Assembly (NCBI GenBank): GCA_016756725.1
Contig: JAESII010000005.1
Coordinates: 158,247 to 222,246 of the forward strand
Direction of reading: 5' to 3'
Length of the DNA: 64,000 nt
Source of the DNA: Synergistaceae bacterium
GTDB taxonomy: Bacteria; Synergistota; Synergistia; Synergistales; Aminithiophilaceae
The notes beneath the pieces were generated by a model that saw only the letters and a list, made by a program, of their open reading frames with translations, ran no database searches and had not been told where the DNA came from. Shown one piece after another: positions 51,088 through 60,352 of this stretch (positions are counted from its first letter, which is position 1; each line of letters starts with the position of its first letter). A program made the translations under genes and the position numbers.

Positions 51088-53769
51088 ATGCTGCAATCCC
51101 TGAAAAAGATGCTCGGCCTTGATCCCAACGACCGGGCGTTGAAGCGCTACAGGACTTTGGCCGATCAGATCAACGCCCTCGAGGAGACGATGACCCCCCT
51201 TTCCGACGAGGAGCTCTCCGCCCTGGCCGCGACCTACCGCGACCGCCACCGTGACGGCGAGAGCCTGGACGACCTCCTTCCGGAAGTCTTCGCCGCTGTA
51301 CGCGAAGTCTCGAGGCGGACCCTGGGACTTCGCCACTTCGACGTTCAGCTCATGGGTGCCATGGCCCTCCACGAGGGCAAGATCGCCGAGATGAAGACCG
51401 GCGAAGGCAAGACCCTCGTGGCCACCTTGGCCGTGGCCCTCAATGCCCTGACGGGCAAGGGCGTCCACGTGATCACCGTCAACGATTACCTGGCCCGCCG
51501 CGATGCCCAGTGGATGAGTCCCATCTACCGCTTCCTCGGCCTTTCCGTGGGCGTCATTTACGCCTTCATGCCTCCCGAGGAGCGGACCGCCGCCTACCGG
51601 TGCGACATCACCTACGGCACGAACAGCGAGTTCGGCTTCGACTACCTGCGGGACAACATGACCATCCATCCCAGCCAGCTCGTCCAGAGGGAACACCACT
51701 TCTGCATCGTCGACGAGGTTGATTCGATCCTCATCGACGAGGCCCGGACGCCGCTGATCATCTCCGGACCCTCCGAGGATTCGACCGAACCCTACCGCAC
51801 CGCCGACCAGGCGGCCCGCAGGCTTCGCAAGGACAGCGATTTCGAAGTCGACGAGAAGGAGCGCAACGTCGCTCTCACCGAGGAGGGAATGGCCCGGTGT
51901 CAGGAGATCATCGGCCTCGAGGACCTTTTCTCCGACATGGCCCACTCCCAGCTGGCCCACAAGATCGTCCAGTCCCTGAAGGCCCATCATCTCTTCCAGC
52001 GCGATGTCCATTACGTCATCAAGGACGGCGAGGTGGTCATCGTCGACGAGTTCACGGGACGTCTCATGTTCGGGAGACGCTTCTCCGACGGTCTCCACCA
52101 GGCCATCGAGGCCAAGGAGCGGGTCCAGGTGGGCAAGGAGAATCAGACTCTGGCCACGATCACCCTTCAGAACTACTTCCGCATGTACCGCAAGCTGGCG
52201 GGCATGACGGGCACGGCCGCCACCGAGGCCGAAGAGTTCAAGGAAATCTACGGCCTCGAGGTGATCGTCGTCCCCACGAACCGTCCCTGCGTCCGCGTCG
52301 ATCATCCCGATGTGATCTACCGGACTCAGACGGAGAAGTTCGCCGCCGCCGCCGATGAAGTGGCCGAACTCCACGAGCGGGGCTGCCCCGTCCTCGTCGG
52401 AACGACGTCCATCGAAAGCTCGGAGCGGATGAGCCGCCTCCTCAAGGCCCGCAAGGTTCCCCACGAGGTGCTCAACGCCAAGCAGCACGAGCGCGAGGCG
52501 GCCATCGTGGCCCAGGCCGGCGCTCTGGGCGCCGTGACGGTGGCCACCAACATGGCCGGTCGCGGAACGGACATCGTCCTCGGCGGGAACGCCGAGTTCC
52601 GCGCCCTCGAGGAGGCTCAGCGACGGGGTATCGACGTCGACGGTGACGGCGAGGCCCTGGCGAGCCTCAAGGAGGAGATCCGTCAGGCCTGTGAGGAGGA
52701 GAAGCAGAAGGTCCTCGATCTGGGCGGGCTTCACATCGTCGGCACCGAGCGCCACGAGGCCCGGCGCATCGACAATCAGCTCCGGGGCCGGAGCGGCCGC
52801 CAGGGTGATCCCGGAAGCAGCCGCTTCTATCTCTCCCTCGAAGACGATCTGCTCCGTCTTTTCGGCTCCGACAGGATTCAGGGGCTTATGGGCAAGCTCG
52901 GCATGGAGGAGGGGGAGGCCATCGAGCATCCCATTCTGAGCCGCTCCATCGAGTCGGCCCAGAAGAAGGTCGAGGAGATGCATTTTGATATCCGCCGCCA
53001 GCTGCTCATGTACGACAACGTCATGAACCAGCAGCGTGAGGCCGTCTACGGAGAGAGGCACAACATCCTCTTCGACGAGTCCATCGTCGACCACACCTGG
53101 GACATCGTGGCCGGCGCCCTCCAGTCGATCCTGGACAAGGCCTTCCCCGAAGAGGGAGATGCCGATCCCGAATCGGCCCGACTCAGGATCAAGGGGCTTT
53201 TCGGCCCCGGTCTGGACGGTCGTCTTGACGGGGTCACGAGCGCCGATCTTCTGCCTCCGGCCAGAGAGGCCCTCGGGGCCGACCTGAAAAGCCGCTTCGA
53301 CGCCAAGGTGGCTGAGCTGGGCGAGGAGACGGCGACGCAGCTTTTCCGCTTCATCACCCTCAATGTCCTCGACGGCCACTGGAAGGAACATCTCCTGGCC
53401 ATGGACGAGCTGCGACGGGGCATCGGCCTTCGGGCCATCGGCCAGAAGGATCCCCTCGTCGAATACCAGTTCGAATCGTACAACCTCTTCCAGGAGATGC
53501 TCGACCGGGTCCGCCAGTCGGTGGCGGAGCTGGCCCTGCGGGTTTCCGTCGTCCGAGAGGAGACGCGCCGCAGGACGCCCGAAGGGGTGCAGGAGGGACG
53601 GGCCCTTTCCATCCCCCTGAGGACGGCCGATCAGGAGGCCGCGGCCATGGCCGGCCACGGCGAGCGGACGAAGGAACCTGTCCGCAAGGGGCCCAAGGTG
53701 GGACGGAACGATCCCTGCCCCTGCGGAAGCGGCAGGAAGTACAAGCACTGCTGCGGAAAACATGAATAG
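51088..53769 (+). CDS. secA: Preprotein translocase ATPase SecA
   Basis: This 893-residue motor drives proteins through SecYEG. Walker A is MKTGEGKT (about residues 102-109), followed by VNDYLARRDAQWM, the DEAD-type box VDEVDSILIDEARTPLI, and TNMAGRGTDIVLGG. The C-terminus carries the zinc-binding tail DPCPCGSGRKYKHCCGK. ATG 51088 follows AATTGAGGTGACCGTC; 17 upstream codons are rejected. Confidence 0.97.
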   Translation: MLQSLKKMLGLDPNDRALKRYRTLADQINALEETMTPLSDEELSALAATYRDRHRDGESLDDLLPEVFAAVREVSRRTLGLRHFDVQLMGAMALHEGKIAEMKTGEGKTLVATLAVALNALTGKGVHVITVNDYLARRDAQWMSPIYRFLGLSVGVIYAFMPPEERTAAYRCDITYGTNSEFGFDYLRDNMTIHPSQLVQREHHFCIVDEVDSILIDEARTPLIISGPSEDSTEPYRTADQAARRLRKDSDFEVDEKERNVALTEEGMARCQEIIGLEDLFSDMAHSQLAHKIVQSLKAHHLFQRDVHYVIKDGEVVIVDEFTGRLMFGRRFSDGLHQAIEAKERVQVGKENQTLATITLQNYFRMYRKLAGMTGTAATEAEEFKEIYGLEVIVVPTNRPCVRVDHPDVIYRTQTEKFAAAADEVAELHERGCPVLVGTTSIESSERMSRLLKARKVPHEVLNAKQHEREAAIVAQAGALGAVTVATNMAGRGTDIVLGGNAEFRALEEAQRRGIDVDGDGEALASLKEEIRQACEEEKQKVLDLGGLHIVGTERHEARRIDNQLRGRSGRQGDPGSSRFYLSLEDDLLRLFGSDRIQGLMGKLGMEEGEAIEHPILSRSIESAQKKVEEMHFDIRRQLLMYDNVMNQQREAVYGERHNILFDESIVDHTWDIVAGALQSILDKAFPEEGDADPESARLRIKGLFGPGLDGRLDGVTSADLLPPAREALGADLKSRFDAKVAELGEETATQLFRFITLNVLDGHWKEHLLAMDELRRGIGLRAIGQKDPLVEYQFESYNLFQEMLDRVRQSVAELALRVSVVREETRRRTPEGVQEGRALSIPLRTADQEAAAMAGHGERTKEPVRKGPKVGRNDPCPCGSGRKYKHCCGKHE

Positions 53770-53806
53770 GCCGACAGCGAGTGGAGAGTCTGGAGGGAGA
53801 GGGCCG

Positions 53807-55606
53807 ATGAGCAAACGCCGGAACCGTGTCGTGATCTTTCTCATAGGGCTGTTTCTGGTTTGCCCTTTCAAGGCCGAAGCCTGGGACGTGGCCGGCGAGA
53901 TCAGCCGCCTCGTCGCGGAGGCACCTGCGCTGGTTTCCTTCTCCGACGCCGGCGGCCTCGTCTGGCAGAGGAACTATTCCTATTCCCTCGCCGCCGATGG
54001 CAGCATGACGCGACATCAGCAGTGGCTCATTCTCGCGGGACCTCTGGGATTGCCGACGACGTGGCGCCACTGGTCCTTTCCCGTGCCGGCCGGAGGAAAG
54101 ACCGAGGTCCATGAGGCTGGACTCTATGACCCCGTCTCGGCCCGTCTCGTGCTGCCCCTTCTGCCGGTGACGAAAGAGGAGGAGGGGCTGTCCGTCGTCG
54201 AAGTGCGCCTGCCGCCGGAAACGGCCGATCTCGTCCTGGCCCTTCAGGTGAGCCAGACCTTCCCGCGGCGCTACAACGTCGACGACCGGGTCTGGGCCAA
54301 TCTCGACCTCCCCCTCTGGGAGAGCGAGATCGCCGTCGATGTCCCCCAGGGGGCCGCCTTTGCCTGGTCCACGACGGACGCGCCCGAACCGGCCCGGACG
54401 ACGGAACGGGGGCGTGACCGCTATGTCTGGCGACTTGTCAACCGGAACGCCTGGCTTGGCGGCGGCCTCGTCGATGAAGGACGGCCATCTCTTGCCTTCA
54501 GCCTCAGGCAGGGGCCGAGGAGTTCCCTTGAAGAGCTGGGGCTTCTCGCTGCGGGGTTGAATGTCGCTCTTCCTCCATCTCTTTCGGGAGCGCAGACGAA
54601 TACCCTACGCCAGGGCCAGAGGATACTTGCCTACGCTTCTGAAGAGAGCCGCAGCCGCGATGATCTGCCTCCAGCCTGGGTTCGCCCTCAGGAGGCGCTC
54701 ACCTCTGAGGGGCCCTGGACGGAGTGGGAGAGGACCCTCATCGTCGCCCGCTGGCTTCAGGAAATCGGCTGGAACGTCGCCCTCTTATGGCAGCCCCTGG
54801 CTCCACTGGATGAGGCCGTTCCGGCGACCCGTTCCCTCTGGCTTCGGCCGGTGCTTTCCCTTTCCGCCCCCGGTCTGACCGAGACCTTCTACGTCCCGGG
54901 CCAGCAGGTCCCCCTCGGTGAGATGCCTCCGGAGGTGAAAGGGAAAACCCTCTACCGCCTCGATACGGGGCGGGTCCTTTCCGTCGGCGTTCCCGGCGGA
55001 GACGCCCTGGAGAACAGGCTTACCTTGAACTGGCGCCTTGCCGTCGACGAACGGGGCGTCGCCTCAGGCGACCTCGTCGTTGACCTCTTCGGAGGATGGA
55101 TTCCTCTGGTCGGGACCCTCTCGTCCCGAGGCATCGAGGGCATCGCCCTTTCCGGCGGCCCCTTCACCCTGGGAGAACCGGAAATCAGCCGCCGCAAGAC
55201 GGGACTGCGCGCCACCTTCCCCGTCCGGGGGAGCCTGGGCATTCCCGGCACAGGGACGCTCCTCCTGCAGGTTCCGGGAGCGGAACCGCGGGTTTTCTCC
55301 GCCCTCAGGCGGGGGCGGGGACCGCTAACCCTCCGCTTTCCCTTTGTCTTCGAGCAGGCCTTCGAAATCGTGTTGCCCGAGGGTTACGCTCCTCTCGATT
55401 TCCCGACGCGGCGCAACCTCGATTCCGGACCGGTGCGGATCGCCGAAACGTTCCGGGAGAGGAAGAAAAGGGGAGCCGTCGAGGGCAGCCTGCGCCTTGT
55501 CGTCGCCTCAAGCTCCCTTGACGACAACGGGGCGGCGACCCTGGCCGGCCTCGTTCAGAGAAGCGATCAGTGGGGAACCCTGACGGTGCCCCTGCGTAAA
55601 CGTTGA
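53807..55606 (+). CDS. Exported DUF3857-like protein of unknown function
   Basis: This 599-residue protein has a signal peptide (RVVIFLIGLFLVCPFKAEA). The N-terminal half resembles DUF3857 (VWQRNYSYSLAADGSMTRHQQWLILAG, VEVRLPPETADLVLALQVSQTFP, DLPLWESEIAVDVPQG), which often precedes a transglutaminase-like domain. The second half (about residues 290-599) has no clear Cys-His-Asp triad and may be a degenerate or different fold. ATG 53807 follows GGAGAGGGCCG. It lies 37 bases after secA and 34 bases before argS in the same direction. Role unknown; likely extracytoplasmic. Confidence 0.75.
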   Translation: MSKRRNRVVIFLIGLFLVCPFKAEAWDVAGEISRLVAEAPALVSFSDAGGLVWQRNYSYSLAADGSMTRHQQWLILAGPLGLPTTWRHWSFPVPAGGKTEVHEAGLYDPVSARLVLPLLPVTKEEEGLSVVEVRLPPETADLVLALQVSQTFPRRYNVDDRVWANLDLPLWESEIAVDVPQGAAFAWSTTDAPEPARTTERGRDRYVWRLVNRNAWLGGGLVDEGRPSLAFSLRQGPRSSLEELGLLAAGLNVALPPSLSGAQTNTLRQGQRILAYASEESRSRDDLPPAWVRPQEALTSEGPWTEWERTLIVARWLQEIGWNVALLWQPLAPLDEAVPATRSLWLRPVLSLSAPGLTETFYVPGQQVPLGEMPPEVKGKTLYRLDTGRVLSVGVPGGDALENRLTLNWRLAVDERGVASGDLVVDLFGGWIPLVGTLSSRGIEGIALSGGPFTLGEPEISRRKTGLRATFPVRGSLGIPGTGTLLLQVPGAEPRVFSALRRGRGPLTLRFPFVFEQAFEIVLPEGYAPLDFPTRRNLDSGPVRIAETFRERKKRGAVEGSLRLVVASSSLDDNGAATLAGLVQRSDQWGTLTVPLRKR

Positions 55607-55640
55607 CAGGAGTAGTCCTGATGTCTTTGGAGGTGTCACG

Positions 55641-57317
55641 ATGATCAATGTGGAGGAGAAGCTCCGGGCCCTTATCGAAGAGGCCCTGAAGGCCATGGCC
55701 GACGAAAGGGGCCTGGTCCTGCCCGAGAGGCCCGTCATCATGCTCGAACGGCCCCGCCGTGAGGGGCAGGGGGACTGGGCCTGCAACGTGGCCATGCAGA
55801 TGGCCAAGACCTTCGGCATGAAACCCCGCGACATCGCCCTGTCCGTCGTGGACCATCTCGACCTGGAAAGCGGCTATCTGGAGCGGGCGGAAGTGGCTGG
55901 CCCGGGTTTCATCAATTTTTTCCTCTCCCCCCTCTGGGCCGCCGAGGTAATCCGTACGGTCCGGCATGAGGGAAAAGGGTACGGGCAAAGCGAAGTCGGC
56001 AAGGGCAAAAAGGTCCAGGTCGAATTCGTCTCGGCCAACCCGACCGGTCCTCTTCACGTCGGTCACGGTCGCGGAGCGATCGTCGGCGATGTGACGGCCA
56101 ACATCCTCGCCGCCGCCGGCTGGGAGGTGGAGCGGGAGTACTACATCAACGACGCCGGCCTTCAGATGACTCTCCTCGGCAAGTCGGTGCAGAGCCGTTA
56201 TTTCGAGATTCTCGGCCGTCCCGAAGGGGCTCCCATGATCGAAGACGGCTACAAGGGCGACTATATCTACGATCTGGCCCGGGAGATTGCCGACCGGGAC
56301 GGGGAGATCCACCTCGACGAGCCCCTTGACGCGAGCCTTCCCGTCTTTCAGGATTATGCCGTCCAGTCCATCCTGGCCATGATCCGCCGTGACCTGACCG
56401 ATTTCGGCGTCCATCACGACGTCTGGTTTTCGGAAAAGAGCCTTTATGAGACGGGGGCCGTCGAGAAGGCCGTCGAGTTCCTCAAAGGGAGGGATCAGGC
56501 CTACGAGCAGGACGGAGCGGTCTGGTTCCGGGCCACCCAGTATGGCGACGTCAAGGATCGGGTCCTGTTCCGGAGCAACGGCGTGGCCACTTACTTCATG
56601 TCCGATATCGCCTACCACAAGAACAAGTACGACCGCGGCTTCGATCTCGTCATCGACGTCTGGGGCGCCGACCACCACGGCTACGTTCCCCGCATGACGG
56701 CCGCCGTCGAGTCCCTGGGGCGGAAGGCGGAGGATCTCCGTATCCTCCTCATCCAGTTCGTCAACCTCCTCCGGGGAGGAGAGCAGGTTTCCATGTCGAC
56801 CCGTTCGGGTCAGTTCGTCACGCTCCGGGACGTCCTCGACGAGGTCGGTGTCGACGCCTCACGCTACTTCTTCGTCATGAGGAGCTGCGACAGTCACCTC
56901 GACTTCGACCTGGCCCTGGCGAAGGAGGCCTCCAACGACAACCCCGTCTACTACGTCCAGTACGCCCACGCGCGGATCCACAGTCTTTTCCGTGAGGCCC
57001 GGGGACGGGGCATCGACCTCCCCGAAGGCGAGGCCGATCTCTCTCTCCTCGAGGCGCCTGAGGAACAGGCTCTGATCCGCAAGCTTTCAACCTTCCCCGA
57101 CGAGGCCGTAAAGGCCGCCCAGGAGCTGGCGCCTCACCGGATCACCTTCTATCTCTACGACCTGGCGGCCCTTTTCCACAGCTTCTACAACGCCCACCGC
57201 GTCCTCGACGTCGAGTCCGAACTCTGTCGAGCCCGCCTGGCCCTGCTCGACGCGACCCGGATCGTCCTGGCCAACGCCCTGGCCCTTCTGGGGATCGGGG
57301 CCCCCGAGAACATGTGA
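55641..57317 (+). CDS. argS: Arginyl-tRNA synthetase
   Basis: This 558-residue class I synthetase charges tRNA-Arg. It has an N-terminal Add-1 domain, the HIGH-type motif ANPTGPLHVGHGRGAIVGD (about residues 133-151), the KMSKS-type region QVSMSTRSGQFVTLRDV (about 381-397), and a C-terminal anticodon-binding domain with DALB fold. ATG 55641 follows TTTGGAGGTGTCACG. Confidence 0.96.
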   Translation: MINVEEKLRALIEEALKAMADERGLVLPERPVIMLERPRREGQGDWACNVAMQMAKTFGMKPRDIALSVVDHLDLESGYLERAEVAGPGFINFFLSPLWAAEVIRTVRHEGKGYGQSEVGKGKKVQVEFVSANPTGPLHVGHGRGAIVGDVTANILAAAGWEVEREYYINDAGLQMTLLGKSVQSRYFEILGRPEGAPMIEDGYKGDYIYDLAREIADRDGEIHLDEPLDASLPVFQDYAVQSILAMIRRDLTDFGVHHDVWFSEKSLYETGAVEKAVEFLKGRDQAYEQDGAVWFRATQYGDVKDRVLFRSNGVATYFMSDIAYHKNKYDRGFDLVIDVWGADHHGYVPRMTAAVESLGRKAEDLRILLIQFVNLLRGGEQVSMSTRSGQFVTLRDVLDEVGVDASRYFFVMRSCDSHLDFDLALAKEASNDNPVYYVQYAHARIHSLFREARGRGIDLPEGEADLSLLEAPEEQALIRKLSTFPDEAVKAAQELAPHRITFYLYDLAALFHSFYNAHRVLDVESELCRARLALLDATRIVLANALALLGIGAPENM

Positions 57318-57318
57318 C

Positions 57319-57618
57319 ATGCCCCGTCTGCGCTGGATTCTCCTTGCCACTCTCGCCGTCGTCTTTTTCACCATGACCGCTGCGGGCTACGTGACGGAGT
57401 TCCGGCGTACGGCCCGCCTTGCCGACGCCGTAGACAGGAAGATGGCCGAGCTGGTTCGTCTTTCCCGGACGATTCAGGAGATGAAGGAGCAGGCGGCCTT
57501 TTACGAGACCCAGGAGGGACTGGCACGGCTGGCCCGGGAGCAGTTCAATCTCGTCAAGCCCGGGGAGAAGATCTACCGCCTCGAGGTTCTTTCCCCCGAT
57601 AAGGCCTTGTCCCCCTGA
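57319..57618 (+). CDS. Septum formation initiator protein (FtsB/DivIC family)
   Basis: This 99-residue protein has a single N-terminal membrane anchor (about residues 6-24) and a coiled coil (about 30-65; AVDRKMAELVRLSRTIQEMKEQAAFY) followed by LARLAREQFNLVKPGEKIYRL, the family hallmark. It joins the division complex. It starts one base after the argS stop. Confidence 0.87.
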   Translation: MPRLRWILLATLAVVFFTMTAAGYVTEFRRTARLADAVDRKMAELVRLSRTIQEMKEQAAFYETQEGLARLAREQFNLVKPGEKIYRLEVLSPDKALSP

Positions 57619-57635
57619 GAGGCTGCGGGTATAAT
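57607..57635 (+). promoter_or_regulatory. Promoter of the rpsF-ssb-rpsR cluster
   Basis: TTGTCC (57607-57612), a 17-base spacer and TATAAT (57630-57635), overlapping the end of the division gene. Confidence 0.75.
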
Positions 57636-57653
57636 CCTGAAGCGTGTGTCCCT

Positions 57654-57674
57654 GTCTCCCCCGAGAGGGGAGAC
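57654..57674 (+). promoter_or_regulatory. Hairpin in the rpsF leader (candidate S6:S18 regulatory site)
   Basis: GTCTCCCC (57654-57661) pairs with 57667-57674, with CCG at the top of the stem. Many bacteria place a CCG-containing hairpin here that binds the S6:S18 complex to repress the operon; the match is by position and the CCG only. Confidence 0.35.
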
Positions 57675-57702
57675 CCTAGTCCAAAGGGAGGAGGTGAAAA
57701 TC

Positions 57703-57987
57703 GTGCGACCCTACGAGTTGATGGTTCTGCTCATGCCCGAGATCGAAGATCACAAGGCGACCGTTGAGACGCTGGGCGAGGTCGTGCGGGGTCTTGGTGG
57801 TGAGATCGCCAAGGTCGACATCTGGGGGAAGCGCCGTCTGGCTTACCCCATCGACAAGATCAACGAAGGCTTCTACGCTCTTTACACCCTCGACATGGAT
57901 CCCACCCAGGTCCAGGAGCTGGATCGCCTGCTGAAGCTGCGCGAAGATGTGATTCGTCATATCGTCGTCAGGCTCGACGAGAAATAG
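57703..57987 (+). CDS. rpsF: 30S ribosomal protein S6
   Basis: This 94-residue protein begins MRPYELMVLLMPEIEDHKA and contains GGEIAKVDIWGKRRLAYPIDKINEGFYALY, typical of S6. GTG 57703 is chosen because GGAGGAGGTG lies at normal distance and the N-terminus matches; GTG 57694 would add three residues. Confidence 0.95.
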   Translation: MRPYELMVLLMPEIEDHKATVETLGEVVRGLGGEIAKVDIWGKRRLAYPIDKINEGFYALYTLDMDPTQVQELDRLLKLREDVIRHIVVRLDEK

Positions 57988-58003
57988 GCGGGAGGTGGGT
58001 TCT

Positions 58004-58513
58004 TTGGCACGAGGCTTCAACAAGGTCATCATCATGGGCAACCTGACCCGAGACCCGGAGATCCGTTACACGGCGTCCAACAAGGCCTACGCGCGGTTCA
58101 CCGTCGCCGTCGGCCGGACCTGGAAGGGGAGCAACGGTGAGCTCCAGGAGCACACCGACTTCATCCCCGTCGTCGTCTGGGGACCCCAGGCCGAAAACTG
58201 CGAGCGCTACCTCAGCAAGGGACGGCCCGTCCTGGTCGAGGGGAGCATCAACACCCGCTCCTACGAGACCCAGCAGGGAGAAAAGCGCTACGTGACGGAG
58301 GTTCAGGCCCTGGGAGTCACCTTCCTGGGCGGCCGCCGTGACGACAGCGGCTCCGGTTCCGCACCGTCCCGGGGCGGCGATGTCGGCAGTTTCCGCGACG
58401 GAGGCTTCGAGAGGCAGGGATCCAAGCAGGGTGCCGATGATTTCCCCCTTGACATCTCCGAGTATGAAGGCGGAGAGGAGTCAGGCGAGGAAGAGGCCGA
58501 CATCCCCTTCTGA
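58004..58513 (+). CDS. ssb: Single-stranded DNA-binding protein
   Basis: This 169-residue protein has an OB-fold (residues 1-110; ARGFNKVIIMGNLTRDPEIRYT, FIPVVVWGPQAENCERYLSKG), a flexible Gly/Ser/Asp linker and the conserved tip DIPF that binds partner proteins. TTG 58004 gives the family N-terminus MARGFNKV and has GGGAGGTGGG upstream. Confidence 0.95.
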   Translation: MARGFNKVIIMGNLTRDPEIRYTASNKAYARFTVAVGRTWKGSNGELQEHTDFIPVVVWGPQAENCERYLSKGRPVLVEGSINTRSYETQQGEKRYVTEVQALGVTFLGGRRDDSGSGSAPSRGGDVGSFRDGGFERQGSKQGADDFPLDISEYEGGEESGEEEADIPF

Positions 58514-58553
58514 CGGGGCCTCGTGAGTCGTTCAGTGCAAGGAGGAAGGCATC

Positions 58554-58787
58554 ATGGCGTTCAACAAAAGGCGCGGCAAGCGCCGTCCCAAGGTCTGTTT
58601 CTTCTGTGTCGACAAGATCGCCCACGCCGATTACAAGGATCTCGACCGTCTCCGCAAGTACCTCTCCGAGCGGGGCAAGATTCTTCCCCGGCGGGTCACC
58701 GGCAACTGTGCGAAGCACCAGCGCCAGTTGACGACGGCTATCAAGCGGGCCCGCCTCATGGCCCTTCTGCCTTTCAGCACCGATTGA
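58554..58787 (+). CDS. rpsR: 30S ribosomal protein S18
   Basis: This 77-residue protein has [34 protein letters not shown] and [10 protein letters not shown], the S18 core with its zinc-type Cys pair. ATG 58554 follows AAGGAGGAAGGC. It lies in the conserved rpsF-ssb-rpsR order. Confidence 0.97.
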   Translation: MAFNKRRGKRRPKVCFFCVDKIAHADYKDLDRLRKYLSERGKILPRRVTGNCAKHQRQLTTAIKRARLMALLPFSTD

Positions 58788-58863
58788 GGACCTGGGAGGC
58801 TTAGAGCGGGTCGGGGCTTACCGGGCCCTCGCGGTTCTGAGGAGCCGACCTGTCGTCTCGTCG

Positions 58864-58899
58864 AAGCAGCCGGAGCCCCCAGGGCTTTCGGCTGCTTTT
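58864..58899 (+). terminator. Terminator after rpsR
   Basis: The stem AAGCAGCCG pairs with CGGCTGCTT around an imperfect inner helix, followed by TTC. The T-run is short. Confidence 0.7.
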
Positions 58900-58951
58900 C
58901 GATCTCTGCCGTCCCCGTTCCCGAACGATCCAGCCGGGAAGGAGGCAACAC

Positions 58952-59896
58952 ATGTCACCGACGCGTGCCCTCGTGGAGGCGTCCCTGCTCGTGGCTCTGG
59001 CCGTCGTCCTCTTCGCGGCCAGCCACTATCTGCCCGTCGTGGGAATTTTCCTTTCCCTCGTCTGTCCCGCACCCCTTGTGGTGCTGGGCCTGCGCCATGA
59101 TCTGAAGCGGGCCCTTCTGGGGACCTTTGTCGCCACGCTCCTCACGGCCGCCCTCCTGGGTGTCGTGACGTCCTTGTTCTTTCTCCTCGGCTTCGGCATT
59201 CTCGGGATCGGCCTGGGCTACCTGGCCCGACGCTGCAGAAGCGGTGCCGAGGTCATGCTCTACGGCCTCGTCGTCTCCCTTTTGAGCAAGCTCGTCCTCA
59301 TGGTCGTCCTGATCCGGATGACGGGCATCAACCCCTTCAGTCTCGATCCGGAGACCTTTCGGGAGTCGATCAACGGCGTCGTCAGCCTCTACGGCAAGGC
59401 CGGCCTCCCGCCGGAGGCGATCGAGGGAATGAAGGCCCAGTTCGAGGCCATGGCGACGGCCCTGCCTCGCGTATTCCCGGCCCTTCTGGTCATGGCTTCG
59501 GCCATGGACTGTTTCCTCAGCTATGTCGTCAGCGGCGCCGTCCTGAAGCGCCTGGGGGGGCTTGCGCTGCCCCCGCTGCCTCCCTTCGGGGAGTGGCGGT
59601 TCCCGAAGAGCGTCTTCTGGGCCCTTCTGGCCTCGATGGCTCTCCAACTTCTGGGGCCGTCAGCGGGGGAATTCGCCGTCGAAGCCGCCCTCAATCTGCG
59701 CCTCGTCGTCTCCATGCTCTTTTTCTTCCAGGGCCTCTCTGTGGTATGGTTTTTCTTGACCTCCAGGAAGATGGCTTCGCCGCTGCGCTTTGTGATCGTC
59801 TTCCTTCTGATTTTCATCCCCTTCCTTTCCCAGCTGCTCCTCGTGCTGGGCGTTGTCGATATCTGGTATGACCTCAGAACGCGTTTTCGGAGGTGA
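58952..59896 (+). CDS. DUF2232 family membrane protein (YybS-like)
   Basis: This 314-residue protein has about eight hydrophobic segments and no soluble domain. In many bacteria a DUF2232 gene sits just before rplI, as here, and the protein has been linked to a substrate-specific ECF-like fold. Function unproven. ATG 58952 follows GGGAAGGAGG. Confidence 0.82.
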   Translation: MSPTRALVEASLLVALAVVLFAASHYLPVVGIFLSLVCPAPLVVLGLRHDLKRALLGTFVATLLTAALLGVVTSLFFLLGFGILGIGLGYLARRCRSGAEVMLYGLVVSLLSKLVLMVVLIRMTGINPFSLDPETFRESINGVVSLYGKAGLPPEAIEGMKAQFEAMATALPRVFPALLVMASAMDCFLSYVVSGAVLKRLGGLALPPLPPFGEWRFPKSVFWALLASMALQLLGPSAGEFAVEAALNLRLVVSMLFFFQGLSVVWFFLTSRKMASPLRFVIVFLLIFIPFLSQLLLVLGVVDIWYDLRTRFRR

Positions 59897-59904
59897 CGGG
59901 AACG

Positions 59905-60351
59905 ATGAAAGTGATTCTCCTGCAGGATGTCAGCAAATTGGGCAAGAAAGGTGACCTCATCGAGGTCAACGACGGGTACGGACGGAACTTTCTCCTTCCC
60001 CGGGGGTTGGCTGAAGAGGCCACGTCGGGCAAGGTGAAGGTGTGGAAAGAGGCCCAGAGCTCCAAGGAGGCCCGCAAGGAAAAGGCCCGCCTCCAGGCGG
60101 AGGAGACAAAAAGACATCTCCAGGGGCGCCAGGTGACAGTCAAGGTCAGCGCCGGTGAGGGCGGCAAGCTCTTCGGCAGCGTGACGTCGATCCAGATCGC
60201 CGAGGCTCTGATCGCGCAGCTTGAGACCAGGATCGACAAGAAGGAGATCCGCCTTGACGAGGCGATCCGTCAGGTGGGAAGTTTCCCCTTCAAGGTCCGC
60301 CTCGCCCCTTCCATTGAGGCCGAGATGACCGTCAAGGTGGAGGCCGAATAG
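59905..60351 (+). CDS. rplI: 50S ribosomal protein L9
   Basis: This 148-residue protein begins MKVILLQDVSKLGKKGDLIEVNDGYGRNFLLPRG, the L9 signature, followed by the long connecting helix and the C-terminal domain. ATG 59905 follows GGAGGTGACGGGAACG. Confidence 0.97.
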   Translation: MKVILLQDVSKLGKKGDLIEVNDGYGRNFLLPRGLAEEATSGKVKVWKEAQSSKEARKEKARLQAEETKRHLQGRQVTVKVSAGEGGKLFGSVTSIQIAEALIAQLETRIDKKEIRLDEAIRQVGSFPFKVRLAPSIEAEMTVKVEAE

Positions 60352-60352
60352 C

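Noticed and set aside
51022-53871. 949-codon minus-strand frame opposite secA
   Set aside because: Antisense shadow of secA.
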